Positions 8,950-17,452 of a stretch of DNA of 64,000 nucleotides are shown here, in pieces (position 1 is the first letter of the stretch; each line of letters starts with the position of its first letter). A program made the translations under genes and the position numbers. Below the pieces are notes generated by a model. That model had not been told where the DNA came from. It made no database searches and saw only the letters and a program-made list of their open reading frames with translations. The DNA lies in contig NZ_CP159342.1 in NCBI RefSeq assembly GCF_040499845.1, forward strand, positions 4,154,001 through 4,218,000, written 5' to 3'. This DNA is from Micromonospora sp. CCTCC AA 2012012. Its GTDB lineage: Bacteria; Actinomycetota; Actinomycetes; Mycobacteriales; Micromonosporaceae.

Positions 8950-9606
8950 ATGAACCGGGACCAGCTGCGGGACGCGGTGGCGGCGGAGCGCCGGGAACAG
9001 GTGGAGCTGCTCGACGAGCTACGCCCCGAGCAGTGGGACGCGCCCACGTTGTGCGACGGCTGGCGGGTCCGGGAGGTGGTCGCGCACACCACCGTGCCGT
9101 TCCGCACCTCGCTCGGCCGTACGATGATCGACCTGGCGCGGGCGCGCGGCAGCATCAACCGGATGGCGGACCGGGTCGCGCGGCGCGACGCCGCGCGGCT
9201 GTCGGCGGAGCGGCTGCTCGCCTCGCTGCGGGAGAACCTCACCCACCCGTGGACACCGCTCGGCGGCGGCCCGCACGGGGCGCTGTCGCACCACGTGATC
9301 CACGGCCTCGACATCACGGTGGGTCTGGGGCTGGACCGCCGGGTCCCACCGGACCGGGTCGCCGTGGTGCTGGACGGGATGAGCCCGAAGAAGGTCTCGT
9401 TCTTCGGGGTGGACCTCACGGGTACGCGGCTGGAGGCGACCGACCTCGACTGGCAGCACGGTGAGGGCGTGCCGGTCCGGGGCCTCGCCCAGGACCTGCT
9501 GCTCGTGCTCTGCGGCCGCCGCCTGCCACCCGGACGACTCTCCGGCGAACCGGCGGCCCGCTTCTCGCGCCAGTCCGGTACGACGAAGGGCGCCCGTCAT
9601 TTCTGA
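8950..9606 (+). CDS. Mycothiol-type maleylpyruvate isomerase family protein (DinB-like fold)
   Basis: A 218-residue member of the actinobacterial TIGR03083-type family. The N-terminal bundle shows the diagnostic LRPEQWDAPTLCDGW followed by VREVVAHTT, where the family places metal-binding histidines, and a later HHVIHGLDITVGLGL supplies further candidate ligands. Relatives include mycothiol-dependent maleylpyruvate isomerase and mycothiol S-transferases, but most are uncharacterised. GGAGG upstream supports ATG 8950. It stands alone between the phosphatase and a tRNA. The reaction catalysed is not deducible. Confidence 0.8.
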   Translation: MNRDQLRDAVAAERREQVELLDELRPEQWDAPTLCDGWRVREVVAHTTVPFRTSLGRTMIDLARARGSINRMADRVARRDAARLSAERLLASLRENLTHPWTPLGGGPHGALSHHVIHGLDITVGLGLDRRVPPDRVAVVLDGMSPKKVSFFGVDLTGTRLEATDLDWQHGEGVPVRGLAQDLLLVLCGRRLPPGRLSGEPAARFSRQSGTTKGARHF

Positions 9607-9626
9607 CGAACGCCCTGTCTGAAGGG

Positions 9627-9699
9627 TGGAGCCGAGGGGACTCGAACCCCTGACCCCCACACTGCCAGTGTGGTGCGCTACCAGCTGCGCCACGGCCCC
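9627..9699 (-). tRNA. tRNA-Ala (anticodon GGC)
   Basis: A complete 73-nt cloverleaf on the minus strand. It has a 7-bp acceptor stem with one G-U pair, a D-arm with GCGC/GCGC, anticodon stem CCACA/TGTGG with loop CTGGCAG (anticodon GGC, reads GCC/GCU), and a T-arm with GGTTCGAGTCC. The discriminator is A. The CCA end is not encoded, since CCC follows. Confidence 0.96.
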
Positions 9700-9734
9700 T
9701 TGCTGTCGTCCCCGGTCGCCCGGGCACGGAGAGA

Positions 9735-9763
9735 ACTATACACACGCCCGCCGGCATGGTCAT
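9735..9763 (-). promoter_or_regulatory. Promoter of tRNA-Ala
   Basis: On the minus strand a -35 ATGACC (9758-9763) and a -10 TATAGT (9735-9740) are separated by exactly 17 bp, upstream of the tRNA 5' end at 9699. This is a good housekeeping-sigma promoter in very GC-rich surroundings. Confidence 0.7.
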
Positions 9764-9791
9764 CTCGCGGGGGCCCCCGCGCCGGGGCGGG

Positions 9792-10388
9792 TCAGTTGAG
9801 GGCCACATCCGGCGGGAAGTGGGCGACGGCGGCCATCATGCCGCCCTGTCGGCGCAGCACCATCGGCCACAGGTCGTCCGGCCGGTCGACGAAGGCGTCG
9901 CCGGGGAGCGCGTCCAGGACGAACCAGGAGCCCTCCTCGATCTCCCGCTCCAACTGCCCCGCGCCCCAGCCGGAGTAGCCGGCGAAGACCCGGATCCCGC
10001 CGATGGCGTCGCGCAGCCGCTCCGGGTCGACCGAGAGGTCGATCGTGCCGACCGCGCCGGAGACCCGGTGAAAGCCCTTCAACGGCTTGATCGGGTGCCG
10101 CATCCGGGCCAGGCAGATGGCCGAGTCGGGCTGCACCGGGCCGCCCTCGAAGAGCACCGCGGGGTGGCGGGCCAGGTCGCTCCAGTCCCCCAGCACGTCG
10201 GCCACCGGCACCTCGGTGGCGCGGTTCAGCACCACGCCGAGCGCGCCGCCGGGCTCATGGGCGACCAGCAGGACGACCGTACGGTCGAAGTTGGGGTCCT
10301 TGAGCGCCGGAGTCGCGACCAGCAGTCGTCCGGTCATCGACTCCATGGCCCGACCACCGATCGCCTGTCCCTCCTGCATGTCGGACAT
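9792..10388 (-). CDS. YqgE/AlgH family protein (UPF0301)
   Basis: A 198-residue single-domain protein with the family hallmarks TGRLLVATPALKDPNFDRTV, GGALGVVLNR, LFEGGPVQPDS and RVFAGYSGWGAGQLE. The fold is conserved across bacteria, but the biochemical role is unknown (AlgH was named from alginate regulation in Pseudomonas). I kept the ATG at 10388. Internal ATGs at residues 15 and 18 (MESMTGR) would match the usual family N-terminus equally well. It is divergent from the MTA phosphorylase gene. A perfect loopless palindrome at 9767-9780 lies just past its stop. Confidence 0.85.
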   Translation of the reverse strand: MSDMQEGQAIGGRAMESMTGRLLVATPALKDPNFDRTVVLLVAHEPGGALGVVLNRATEVPVADVLGDWSDLARHPAVLFEGGPVQPDSAICLARMRHPIKPLKGFHRVSGAVGTIDLSVDPERLRDAIGGIRVFAGYSGWGAGQLEREIEEGSWFVLDALPGDAFVDRPDDLWPMVLRRQGGMMAAVAHFPPDVALN

Positions 10389-10531
10389 TCGTCACCCGTG
10401 CACCGGGGCAGGGAACCCGACACCGTGGGCCGTCCGCGCTGTGAACGCCATGCCTGGCACCATAGCCTGCGCTCCGCATGGTGGCTAAGGTCTGACCGGC
10501 GGGTGATCGAACTGGATCGAGGGAGAGCCGA

Positions 10532-11335
10532 ATGGGTCCAACGGCCGAGCTGGCAGTGATCGGTGGATCGGGGCTCTACGCCCTGCTCGACGGCGCCACG
10601 GAACACCAGGTGGAGACACCGTACGGGGCACCGTCGGACGCGATCACCATCGCCGAGCTGGGTGGCCGTCGGGTGGCCTTCCTGCCCCGGCACGGCCGGG
10701 ACCACCGCTACCCGCCGCACCTGATCCCGTACCGGGCGAACCTGTGGGCGCTGCGGTCCCTCGGGGTGCGCCAGGTGCTCGCCCCGTGCGCGGTGGGCGG
10801 CCTGCGGCCGGAGCTGGGGCCGGGCACGTTCGTGGTGCCGGACCAGCTCATCGACCGGACCAGCGGGCGCGTCCAGACCTACTACGACCGGGGCGCGGTG
10901 CACGTCTCGTTCGCCGACCCGTACTGCCCGGCCGGGCGTCGTACGCTGCTGGCCGCCGCGGCCGGTCGGGACGTCCCGGCGGTCGACGGCGGGACCGTGG
11001 TGGTGGTCGAGGGGCCGCGCTTCTCGACCCGCGCCGAGTCCCGCTGGTTCACCGCGATCGGCGGGTCGGTGGTGAACATGACGGGCCACCCGGAGGCGGT
11101 GCTGGCCCGCGAGCTGGCCCTCTGCTACACGTCGATCGCGCTGGTCACCGACCTGGACGCGGGCGTGGAGAGCGGCGACGAGGTGACCCAGGAGGAGGTG
11201 TTCGCCGTCTTCGCGGAGAACACCGACCGGCTGCGCGGGGTACTGCTGGACGCGGTGACCGCCCTACCGACCGAGCGGGACTGCCCCTGCGGGAACGCGC
11301 TGGACGGGATCAAGCTGCCGTTTCCGCTGCCGTGA
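10532..11335 (+). CDS. mtnP: S-methyl-5'-thioadenosine phosphorylase / PNP family 2
   Basis: A 267-residue nucleoside phosphorylase. The phosphate site is seen in VIGGSGLY and PRHGRDHRYPPH, a substrate loop in GGLRPELGPGTFVVPDQLID, and base/ribose binding in NMTGHPEAVLARELALCY. The final TDLDAG has Asp residues where MTA phosphorylases recognise a 6-amino purine (PNPs have Asn), favouring methylthioadenosine or adenosine over inosine. The product feeds methionine and adenine salvage. GGGAGAG precedes ATG 10532. It is a single gene, 89 bp upstream of the benzoylformate decarboxylase. Specificity is inferred from one residue position. Confidence 0.83.
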   Translation: MGPTAELAVIGGSGLYALLDGATEHQVETPYGAPSDAITIAELGGRRVAFLPRHGRDHRYPPHLIPYRANLWALRSLGVRQVLAPCAVGGLRPELGPGTFVVPDQLIDRTSGRVQTYYDRGAVHVSFADPYCPAGRRTLLAAAAGRDVPAVDGGTVVVVEGPRFSTRAESRWFTAIGGSVVNMTGHPEAVLARELALCYTSIALVTDLDAGVESGDEVTQEEVFAVFAENTDRLRGVLLDAVTALPTERDCPCGNALDGIKLPFPLP

Positions 11336-11424
11336 CGACCGGGACCGGGGAAGCGCCCGAAAAGTCAGTCCCGCCCCGATAGATTCGGCTGGTCGGCACC
11401 GGCGGCGGACGGGGGCGGTCGGCG

Positions 11425-13020
11425 ATGGCAACGGTCCGGGACACCACCTACGACCTGCTGCGTGACCTGGGCCTGACCACCGTCTTCGGCAACCCCGGGT
11501 CGACCGAGGAGCCCTTCCTCCAGGACTTCCCGGCCGACTTCCACTACGTGCACGCCCTGCACGAGGCGTCGGCGATGGCGATGGCCGACGGCTACGCCCA
11601 GGCCACCGGCCAGCCGGCGCACGTCAACCTGCACACCGCCCCGGGCGTGGGCAACGGCACGGGCAACCTGGTCACCGCCTGGCACAACCGGACGCCGCTG
11701 ATCGTCACCGCCGGCCAGCAGACCCGCGAGATGCTGCTGATCGAGCCCCGGCTGACGAGCCGGCGGGCGGCGGAGCTGCCGCAGCCGTACGTGAAGTGGA
11801 GCCACGAGCCGGTCCGCGCGCAGGACGTCCCGGCGGCCTTCCTGCGGGCGTACGCGACGGCGGTGCAGCCCCCCGCCGGGCCGGTCTTCCTCTCCCTGCC
11901 GATGGACGACTGGGACCGCCCCGCCGACCCGCCGCCGCAGCGCCGGACGGTGGCGACCCGGTTCGCCCCGGACCCGGACCGGCTGCGCGACGTCGCCGAC
12001 GTGCTGACGGCCGCCCGCTCGCCGGTGCTGGTGCTCGGTGCGGCGGTGGACCGGGCCGACGCCTGGCCGGCCGCGGTGGCGCTGGCCGAACGGCTGGCCG
12101 CCCCGGTCTGGTCCGCCCCGGCGCCGGAGCGGGCCGTCTTCCCCGAGGACCACCCGCAGTTCAGGGGCGTCCTGCCGTACGCGATCGGGCCGCTCGCGGC
12201 GGCGCTGCACGGCCACGACGTGGTGCTGGTGGTGGGCGCGCCGGTGTTCCGCTACTACCCGCACGTGCCGGGCGACCACCTGCCCGAGGGGGCGCGGCTG
12301 CTGCACGTCACCGACGACCCGGACGAGTCGGCCCGGGCCCCGGTCGGGGAGAGCCTGCTCGGCGACGCCGGGCTGGCGCTGACGGCGCTGGTGGCGCTCC
12401 TGCCGCCGACGGACCGGCCGGCACCGCCCGCCCGCCCGGAGCCGGATCCGCCGGAGCTGACCGACCCGCCGGGCGCCGACGCGCTCTTCGCCGCCCTGGC
12501 CCGGTACTGGCCGGCCGACGGGGTGCTGGTGCAGGAGTCACCGTCGAACCTCGCCGCGCTGCGCCGCCGGCTGCGGATCACCCGGCCCGGGTCGTACGTC
12601 ACGATGGCCAGCGGCGGTCTGGGGTTCGGTCTGCCGGCGGCGGTGGGCATCGCCCTGGCCGAGCGGGACACCGGGCGCGGCCGGCCGGTGGTGGCGGTGA
12701 TCGGCGACGGCTCGTTCCACTACTCGGTGCAGGCGCTCTGGACGGCCGCGCGGCTGCGGCTGCCGCTACCCGTGCTGGTGCCGGCCAACCAGCAGTACGC
12801 GATCCTCAAGGCGTTCGCCGAGCTGAAGCACACCCCCGGCGTCCCGGCCCTCGACCTGCCCGGGTTGGACATCACCGCCGTCGCCCGGGGCTACGGCTGC
12901 GCGGCGACCGTGCTGGACGACCTGGACCGGCTGGGTGAGGTGCTGAGCGCCGCGCTCGCCGCCGACCGACCGACGGTGCTGCCGGTGCCGATCAGCACCG
13001 AGGTGCCGCGGATCCTGTAG
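11425..13020 (+). CDS. mdlC: Benzoylformate decarboxylase-like ThDP enzyme
   Basis: A 531-residue thiamine-diphosphate enzyme closely resembling benzoylformate decarboxylase, which converts phenylglyoxylate to benzaldehyde and CO2. It keeps VFGNPGSTEEPFLQDFP (active-site Ser), HALHEASAMAMADGYAQA (ThDP-activating Glu), NLHTAPGVGNGTGNL (catalytic His), PLIVTAGQQTR, and the cofactor motif GDGSFHYS through NQQYAI. The middle domain has the usual Rossmann-like arrangement, and total length is normal for BFDs. No mandelate-pathway partners are adjacent, so its pathway here is unknown; other 2-keto acids are possible. It ends 4 bp from the convergent lipoprotein gene, with no room for a separate terminator. 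Confidence 0.8.
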   Translation: MATVRDTTYDLLRDLGLTTVFGNPGSTEEPFLQDFPADFHYVHALHEASAMAMADGYAQATGQPAHVNLHTAPGVGNGTGNLVTAWHNRTPLIVTAGQQTREMLLIEPRLTSRRAAELPQPYVKWSHEPVRAQDVPAAFLRAYATAVQPPAGPVFLSLPMDDWDRPADPPPQRRTVATRFAPDPDRLRDVADVLTAARSPVLVLGAAVDRADAWPAAVALAERLAAPVWSAPAPERAVFPEDHPQFRGVLPYAIGPLAAALHGHDVVLVVGAPVFRYYPHVPGDHLPEGARLLHVTDDPDESARAPVGESLLGDAGLALTALVALLPPTDRPAPPARPEPDPPELTDPPGADALFAALARYWPADGVLVQESPSNLAALRRRLRITRPGSYVTMASGGLGFGLPAAVGIALAERDTGRGRPVVAVIGDGSFHYSVQALWTAARLRLPLPVLVPANQQYAILKAFAELKHTPGVPALDLPGLDITAVARGYGCAATVLDDLDRLGEVLSAALAADRPTVLPVPISTEVPRIL

Positions 13021-13024
13021 GGAC

Positions 13025-13999
13025 TCAGCTCGCCCCGACGCGCAGCAGCGCGCCGGTGCGCACGTCGAGCACCGGGCGGGCGCCGAGCGGAGCCGTCAGC
13101 GTCACCGTGACGGGTTCGAGCTTGAGCTGGTCGGTGCAGACGCCCGTCGCGCGGGTCACCGCCGCGCCGACCACCACCACGTCGTCCCGCTCCCGGACCA
13201 GCGGGGTGACGCCGGTGTCGCAGGCGCCGACGCCGACCCGGTAGGTCAGCCGGGGGCCGTCCACCGGTGCGACCAGGTCCTGCGCGCCCACCACGCCGTC
13301 CGGAGCCGGCCCGGTCGGGGCCACCGGATCGGGTACGCCGGTGACCGCGCCCGCCGCCACCGCGAGGCGGGCGACCGGCGTGCTCAGCTCCTCGACGGTG
13401 AAGAGCCAGGCCGGCACCTCGGCCGTTCCCCGGCTGGTCCGCACCGGCGCGGTGCCCAGCTTCACCGCGGTGACGGTCAGCGGGATGCAGGCGGTCGCCG
13501 CCGCACTGGCGACGGGACCCTCCGGGCCCGGTTCGATCGTCGGTCCCCCCACCTTCGGCCGCCCCGGTCCCCCGGCCGGTTCCTTCGGCCGCCCGTCGCA
13601 GGGCGGCGGGTCCCCCAGGTCGAGCTGCGCGTAAGCCTCGGCGGCGCTGACCAACGGCACCGGCAGCGACCCCTCCGGGAAGCGGACCGTGCCGTCGGCG
13701 GGGCGGCTGGCGCTGATCTCGATCTGGTCCCGGTACCAGCCGGCCCGGAACGCCGTCTCGGTCTCCGGGGTGAAGCCGGGGTCCCCGGTCAGCACGGTGG
13801 CGTCCTGGAGCGGCACGTAGCCCGTGGTCCACCCGGGGCCGGGCCGCCAGCGGGCGGCGACCTCGGCGGCCTGCCGGTCGAAGGCCGACGAACCCTGGCC
13901 GGGCGTGCCGGTGCCGGACCCGGCCGCCCCCGAACCGGGTGCGGCACAGCCGGCGGCGAGCAGGAGGGGCAGGCCCAGCAGGGCGACGGTGCGACGCAT
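13025..13999 (-). CDS. Secreted lipoprotein of unknown function
   Basis: A 324-residue protein starting with MRRTVALLGLPLLLAAGC, a lipoprotein signal peptide with lipobox LAAG-C, followed by a Gly/Ser/Thr-rich spacer. The mature part has paired cysteines near DPPPCDG, TACIPL, GACDTG and GVCTDQ and no family I recognise. Repeated Val/Thr-rich beta stretches suggest an all-beta extracytoplasmic fold. It converges on the decarboxylase gene. No Shine-Dalgarno is obvious, and the ATG was chosen from the signal peptide. No function is proposed. Confidence 0.7.
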   Translation of the reverse strand: MRRTVALLGLPLLLAAGCAAPGSGAAGSGTGTPGQGSSAFDRQAAEVAARWRPGPGWTTGYVPLQDATVLTGDPGFTPETETAFRAGWYRDQIEISASRPADGTVRFPEGSLPVPLVSAAEAYAQLDLGDPPPCDGRPKEPAGGPGRPKVGGPTIEPGPEGPVASAAATACIPLTVTAVKLGTAPVRTSRGTAEVPAWLFTVEELSTPVARLAVAAGAVTGVPDPVAPTGPAPDGVVGAQDLVAPVDGPRLTYRVGVGACDTGVTPLVRERDDVVVVGAAVTRATGVCTDQLKLEPVTVTLTAPLGARPVLDVRTGALLRVGAS

Positions 14000-14040
14000 G
14001 TCCGTTGGACGCGGCCCGCGTCCCGCCGGTTCCGGTCGGC

Positions 14041-14511
14041 TCAGGTCTCCCCGCCGAGGTCGGTCTGGTACGCCTCCCAGAGCAGGTCGGCGCCGCGCTG
14101 CCGGTGCCGGTCGAGGGCGAGCACCAGGTCGGCGACCCGGGCCCGCAGCTCCCCCGCCGGTACCCCGGACATCTCGACGGCCCGTTGGAGGGCACCGATC
14201 GCGACGGCGATGGCGGCGTGTTCCCGGGTCAGCAGGCGCACTCCCCGGTCCAGCCGCGGTGCCTGGCCGAGCAGTTCGGCATAGAGGCCGGCCGGTCCCT
14301 CGGTGAGCCGGACGTGGTCGGCGAAGCCCCGCTGGACGGGAACGAGTCGGACGATCACCCGTTCCCGCCAGCGGGGCTCGACCGCCGGCCCGGCGAGTAC
14401 CCGCGTGAGCGCGTGCACGTCGCCGAGGAGGGTGGGCCGGGGTTGGTGCGCGAGGGGCGGTCGGCCCGTCGCGAGGACGGTGGACGGCTGCTGGATCGGA
14501 CCGGTGACCAT
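14041..14511 (-). CDS. Small helical protein, possibly hemerythrin-like
   Basis: A 156-residue protein, mostly alpha-helical, with LTREHAAIAVAIGAL and ALDRHRQRGADLLWEAY. The H-plus-E spacing is reminiscent of hemerythrin-like bundles but does not complete a di-iron site that I can verify. GGGAGG sits 5 nt before ATG 14511, which decides against the GTG two codons upstream. Neighbours on the same strand are the lipoprotein and a two-helix membrane protein, without obvious functional link. I would call it hypothetical. Confidence 0.62.
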   Translation of the reverse strand: MVTGPIQQPSTVLATGRPPLAHQPRPTLLGDVHALTRVLAGPAVEPRWRERVIVRLVPVQRGFADHVRLTEGPAGLYAELLGQAPRLDRGVRLLTREHAAIAVAIGALQRAVEMSGVPAGELRARVADLVLALDRHRQRGADLLWEAYQTDLGGET

Positions 14512-14629
14512 GGGCACCTCCCGCGCTGCTGCGTTTCCGCGTACAGCGATGGTGGACCTGGTGCGGGGCGCTGTCCAGGGGCCTGTGCCGCCTCATCTGC
14601 CCCATCTGACCCAGGCGTCCCGGCGGCCC

Positions 14630-15298
14630 CTACAGTCCCAGTGGCCTCTCGGCCATGGTGCGGAGCTGACCGGCCAGCGCGTGCGCGTCGGCGTGCCGGC
14701 CGTCGGTGGGGCGGCCCGCGGTGATCGCGTCGGCGAGGGCCCGCAGCTCGTACCCGGGCAGCGTGGCCAGTCCCATGCCCTGCAACGGGATGGTGACCCG
14801 TCGGCCACTGGCGGGGTCCCGGGCGACCACCGTGGGCACCCGGAGGACGGTCTGCTCGGCGGCCCGGTAGGGGACCGCCCCGGCGCTGACGTCGGCGGTC
14901 GCCAGGTCGACGGTACGGGTGACCAGCGCGCCCCGGACCGAGGCGCGGGTGCCGTCCAGCCAGGCGGCGGTCCGCAGGGTACGCAGCAGCAGATAGAGCC
15001 CGAGCAGCACGAACGGAAGCCCGCAGAGGCCGACCAGCCGCCCCGCGCCGAGACCGCCACCGCCGGAGGAGCCGTCGGTCAGCTCCGGTGGCAGCATGCC
15101 CGGCGGCACGTCGCGCGCGTCCTCGTACGAGGGGAACGGATCGCCGACGCCGGTGAGCCGGGCCAGCAACCGGTCGGCGACGATCGGCAGCAGCACGAAG
15201 ACCGCGCCGAAGGCGGCGAAGAGCACGCCCACCACCGAGGCGAAGGCCCGCTGGCCGGGCCCGGCGCCGACCGACAGGCGCAGCTTCTCGTGGCTCAC
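14630..15298 (-). CDS. Membrane protein with two transmembrane helices, unknown function
   Basis: About 222 residues. Helix 1 (AFASVVGVLFAAFGAVFVLL) and helix 2 (LVGLCGLPFVLLGLYLLL) flank an external loop rich in Pro/Gly. A C-terminal soluble domain of about 110 residues carries RASVRGALVTRTVDL, resembling PH-like or YdbT-style beta domains seen after two-helix hairpins, but this is only an impression. The GTG at 15298 is uncertain; an ATG at 15310 adds four residues, and neither has a good Shine-Dalgarno. It lies just downstream of the tmRNA terminator on the same strand. Confidence 0.6.
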   Translation of the reverse strand: MSHEKLRLSVGAGPGQRAFASVVGVLFAAFGAVFVLLPIVADRLLARLTGVGDPFPSYEDARDVPPGMLPPELTDGSSGGGGLGAGRLVGLCGLPFVLLGLYLLLRTLRTAAWLDGTRASVRGALVTRTVDLATADVSAGAVPYRAAEQTVLRVPTVVARDPASGRRVTIPLQGMGLATLPGYELRALADAITAGRPTDGRHADAHALAGQLRTMAERPLGL

Positions 15299-15340
15299 AG
15301 CCGGCAGCATACGGCGGGGCGACAACCGGGTACGCAGACG

Positions 15341-15377
15341 ACTGTGCGCCCCGGTCCGGTGGACCGGGGCGCACAGT
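15341..15377 (-). terminator. Terminator of the tmRNA gene
   Basis: A perfect 17-bp stem (15341-15357 with 15361-15377) and a 3-nt loop begin 4 nt past the tmRNA 3' end. It should insulate ssrA from the membrane-protein gene. Confidence 0.8.
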
Positions 15378-15381
15378 CAGG

Positions 15382-15757
15382 TGGTGGAGGTGCCGGGAAT
15401 CGAACCCGGGTCCTTCGCCGGTTTGTCAGGGCTTCTCCGAGCGCAGCTCGCTATGCCTCTACTCGGCCCCACCGCTCACGCGAGCGAGTTGGTGTGACGG
15501 GCCCAGTCGCTGATTGATCTCGCCGCACGGACCCCGCGACCGGGTCCGGTTGGCCAGCCTTCTAGCTGATGCCGGCTAACTGGGTCGAAGGCGCTCCCAG
15601 GCCGACAGACTCACTACTCGCCTCAGGCGGCGAGAGCGAAGTCAGCGCGATTGTTCTTGGCGCTTATTGGTTTCCGACGAACGATTCTCGAGACGACGTC
15701 GGCTTCCTCGGCTCGCTTCCCCTGCCGCAACGTACGAAGTCGAAACCAGTCACCCCC
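15382..15757 (-). ncRNA. ssrA: tmRNA (transfer-messenger RNA)
   Basis: A 376-nt tmRNA on the minus strand. The 5' GGGGGTG pairs with 3' CACCTCC to form the acceptor stem, followed by A-CCA, here encoded. The tRNA-like T-arm has GGGTTCGATTCCCGG. The mRNA-like segment encodes the tag A-KNNRADFALAA from resume codon GCC (15661-15659), ending at TGA (15625-15623). The LAA end is the proteolysis signal for ClpXP-type proteases. It rescues stalled ribosomes with SmpB, whose gene is about 107 bp upstream on the same strand. Confidence 0.96.
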
Positions 15758-15864
15758 TCGACAGGCCGCCATTCTCAGCGGCACTGACAAGCCTAACGCC
15801 TGCCGCAACGGGTTTCATCCCGAGGCCTCGGGTCGACGTGGCGACCCGGTCAAAGCAAGACAAA

Positions 15865-16344
15865 TCAGTCGTCCATGCCCTTGCCGCGCCGGCCGGCGAC
15901 CCGGGCGATCTCCCGGTCCGCGTCCCGCTTGGCCAGGTCCTGGCGCTTGTCGTACGACTTTTTGCCCTTGGCCAGGGCGATCTCCACCTTGGCCCAACCG
16001 TCCGAGAAGTAGACCTGCAACGGCACCATGGTCAGGCCGCCCTCGCGGGTCTTGCCGATCAGCTTGTCGATCTCCATCCGGTTGAGCAGCAGCTTCCGGG
16101 TCCGCCGGGGCTCGTGGTTGGTCCAGGTGCCCTGCGTGTACTCCGGGATGTGCATGCCGTGCAGATAGAGCTCACCGTTGCGCTCCTGGGCGAACGCGTC
16201 GACCAGCGACGCCCGCCCGGCCCGCAGCGACTTGACCTCGGTGCCGGTCAGCGCCATGCCCGCCTCGTACGTGTCGAGGATGGCGTAGTCGTGGCGCGCC
16301 TTCTTGTTGGAGGCGACCACCTTGCGCCCCTTCTCCCGTGGCAT
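15865..16344 (-). CDS. smpB: SsrA-binding protein SmpB
   Basis: A 159-residue partner of tmRNA, delivering it to stalled ribosomes. Family signatures are [51 protein letters not shown], and the basic C-terminal tail with [20 protein letters not shown] that lies in the mRNA path. The start is ATG 16344 (MPREKGRK) with GGGGGTGG upstream. A longer reading to 16377 lacks support. The gene sits between ftsX and ssrA on the same strand, as in many actinobacteria. Confidence 0.95.
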   Translation of the reverse strand: MPREKGRKVVASNKKARHDYAILDTYEAGMALTGTEVKSLRAGRASLVDAFAQERNGELYLHGMHIPEYTQGTWTNHEPRRTRKLLLNRMEIDKLIGKTREGGLTMVPLQVYFSDGWAKVEIALAKGKKSYDKRQDLAKRDADREIARVAGRRGKGMDD

Positions 16345-16450
16345 CGGTGCCACCCCCTTCCCACTGATCCACGGCACCGGTGACCCGGTTACCGGGGGAT
16401 CATGCTACCCGGGCTCTCCCACCGGGCCCGCCGGAGCAGCCTCATACACA

Positions 16451-16491
16451 AGGGCCCTCCCGCGCCATTTATTTCGGCGTGGGAGGGCCCT
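16451..16491 (-). terminator. Terminator downstream of ftsEX
   Basis: A 16-bp stem with one G-T wobble (16451-16466 with 16476-16491) and an AT-rich 9-nt loop lies between the ftsX stop and smpB. It probably ends the ftsE-ftsX transcript, leaving smpB to its own promoter. Confidence 0.75.
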
Positions 16492-16511
16492 CGGAGAGCC
16501 GCCCGGGGTGA

Positions 16512-17387
16512 CTAGACCCGCAGGTAGAAGCGGAGGGTGATCCACGCGGTGGCCGCGCTGACCACGGCACCCACGCCCGCCATCAGCGGGAACATCAGGA
16601 AGATGTCGGACCAGGAGATCGGGGTGATCAGGCCCTCCAGCGCCGACAGGGACCCGCCGGCGGCGAAGACCTTGCCGACGGCCAGCGCCACCAGGGCGAG
16701 GATCGAGCCGATCAGACCGGCCACCACCGCCTCCAGCACGAACGGCGCCTGGATGAACCAGTTGGAGGCGCCGACCAGCTTCATGACCGCGACCTCGCGG
16801 CGCTTGCTGTAGGCGGCCACCTGGATGGTGTTGGCCACCAGGAGCAGCGCGGCGACCGCCATGAAGATCGCCAGAGCCAGCGCGAAGGTCTGGATGCCGG
16901 TGAGGACGCCGAAGACCTTGTCCAACAGCCGGCTCTGGTCGACGATCTCGTCGACGCCGGCCTCGCCCTTGTACTGGTTGAAGATGTCCTTGTACTGCTC
17001 CGGGTTGTTCAGCTTGAGCCGCAGCGACGGCGGCAGGCTGTCCGCCTTGACCGCGCTGATCAGGTCGGGCGCGTCCTGGAACATCTCCTGGAAGCGCTTG
17101 TACGCCTCCTGCTTGTCGACGTAGTCGACGTGCTTGACCAGCGGGTCGCTCTCCAGCTTGGTCTGCAGGGCCTGCCGGTCCGCGTCACTGACGTCGGTCT
17201 TGAGGAAGACCGAGACCTCGATGTTCTTGTAGTAGAGGTCCTTCATGTCGTCGACCTTCTGGTACAGCAGACCGCTGCCGCCCAGCATGAACAGGGACAC
17301 CGCCATCGTGATGATCATGGCGATGGTCATCGTGACGTTGCGCCACAGTCCGACCAGTACCTCGGACAGGACGTATTTCACGCGCAT
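16512..17387 (-). CDS. ftsX: Cell-division ABC transporter permease FtsX
   Basis: A 291-residue integral membrane partner of FtsE that controls peptidoglycan hydrolases at the septum. It has four transmembrane segments: one near residues 22-42, then a large extracellular domain of about 130 residues with DVSDADRQALQTKLESDPLV and QYKGEAGVDEIVDQSR, and three more helices in the C-terminal third including IQTFALALAIFMAVAALLLV. The cytoplasmic YSKRREVAVMKLVGASNWFI is the coupling segment contacting FtsE. Length and layout are normal. It is preceded by ftsE, 65 bp away on the same strand. Confidence 0.94.
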   Translation of the reverse strand: MRVKYVLSEVLVGLWRNVTMTIAMIITMAVSLFMLGGSGLLYQKVDDMKDLYYKNIEVSVFLKTDVSDADRQALQTKLESDPLVKHVDYVDKQEAYKRFQEMFQDAPDLISAVKADSLPPSLRLKLNNPEQYKDIFNQYKGEAGVDEIVDQSRLLDKVFGVLTGIQTFALALAIFMAVAALLLVANTIQVAAYSKRREVAVMKLVGASNWFIQAPFVLEAVVAGLIGSILALVALAVGKVFAAGGSLSALEGLITPISWSDIFLMFPLMAGVGAVVSAATAWITLRFYLRV

Positions 17388-17452
17388 CGGGAATTCCTCC
17401 GGCTCTCCGGCATGAGGTGTTCGTCGTCAGGGTCTACGGCGGCGCTCCGGGC

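Noticed and set aside
9767..9780. Palindrome GCGGGGGCCCCCGC as a terminator of yqgE
   Set aside because: It has no loop and no T-tract and lies inside the region upstream of the tRNA promoter, so I left it as a base-composition feature.
13025..13999. Long minus-strand frame extending the lipoprotein to 14605
   Set aside because: The extension is antisense or out of frame to the 14041-14511 gene and would bury the signal peptide and lipobox inside the protein.
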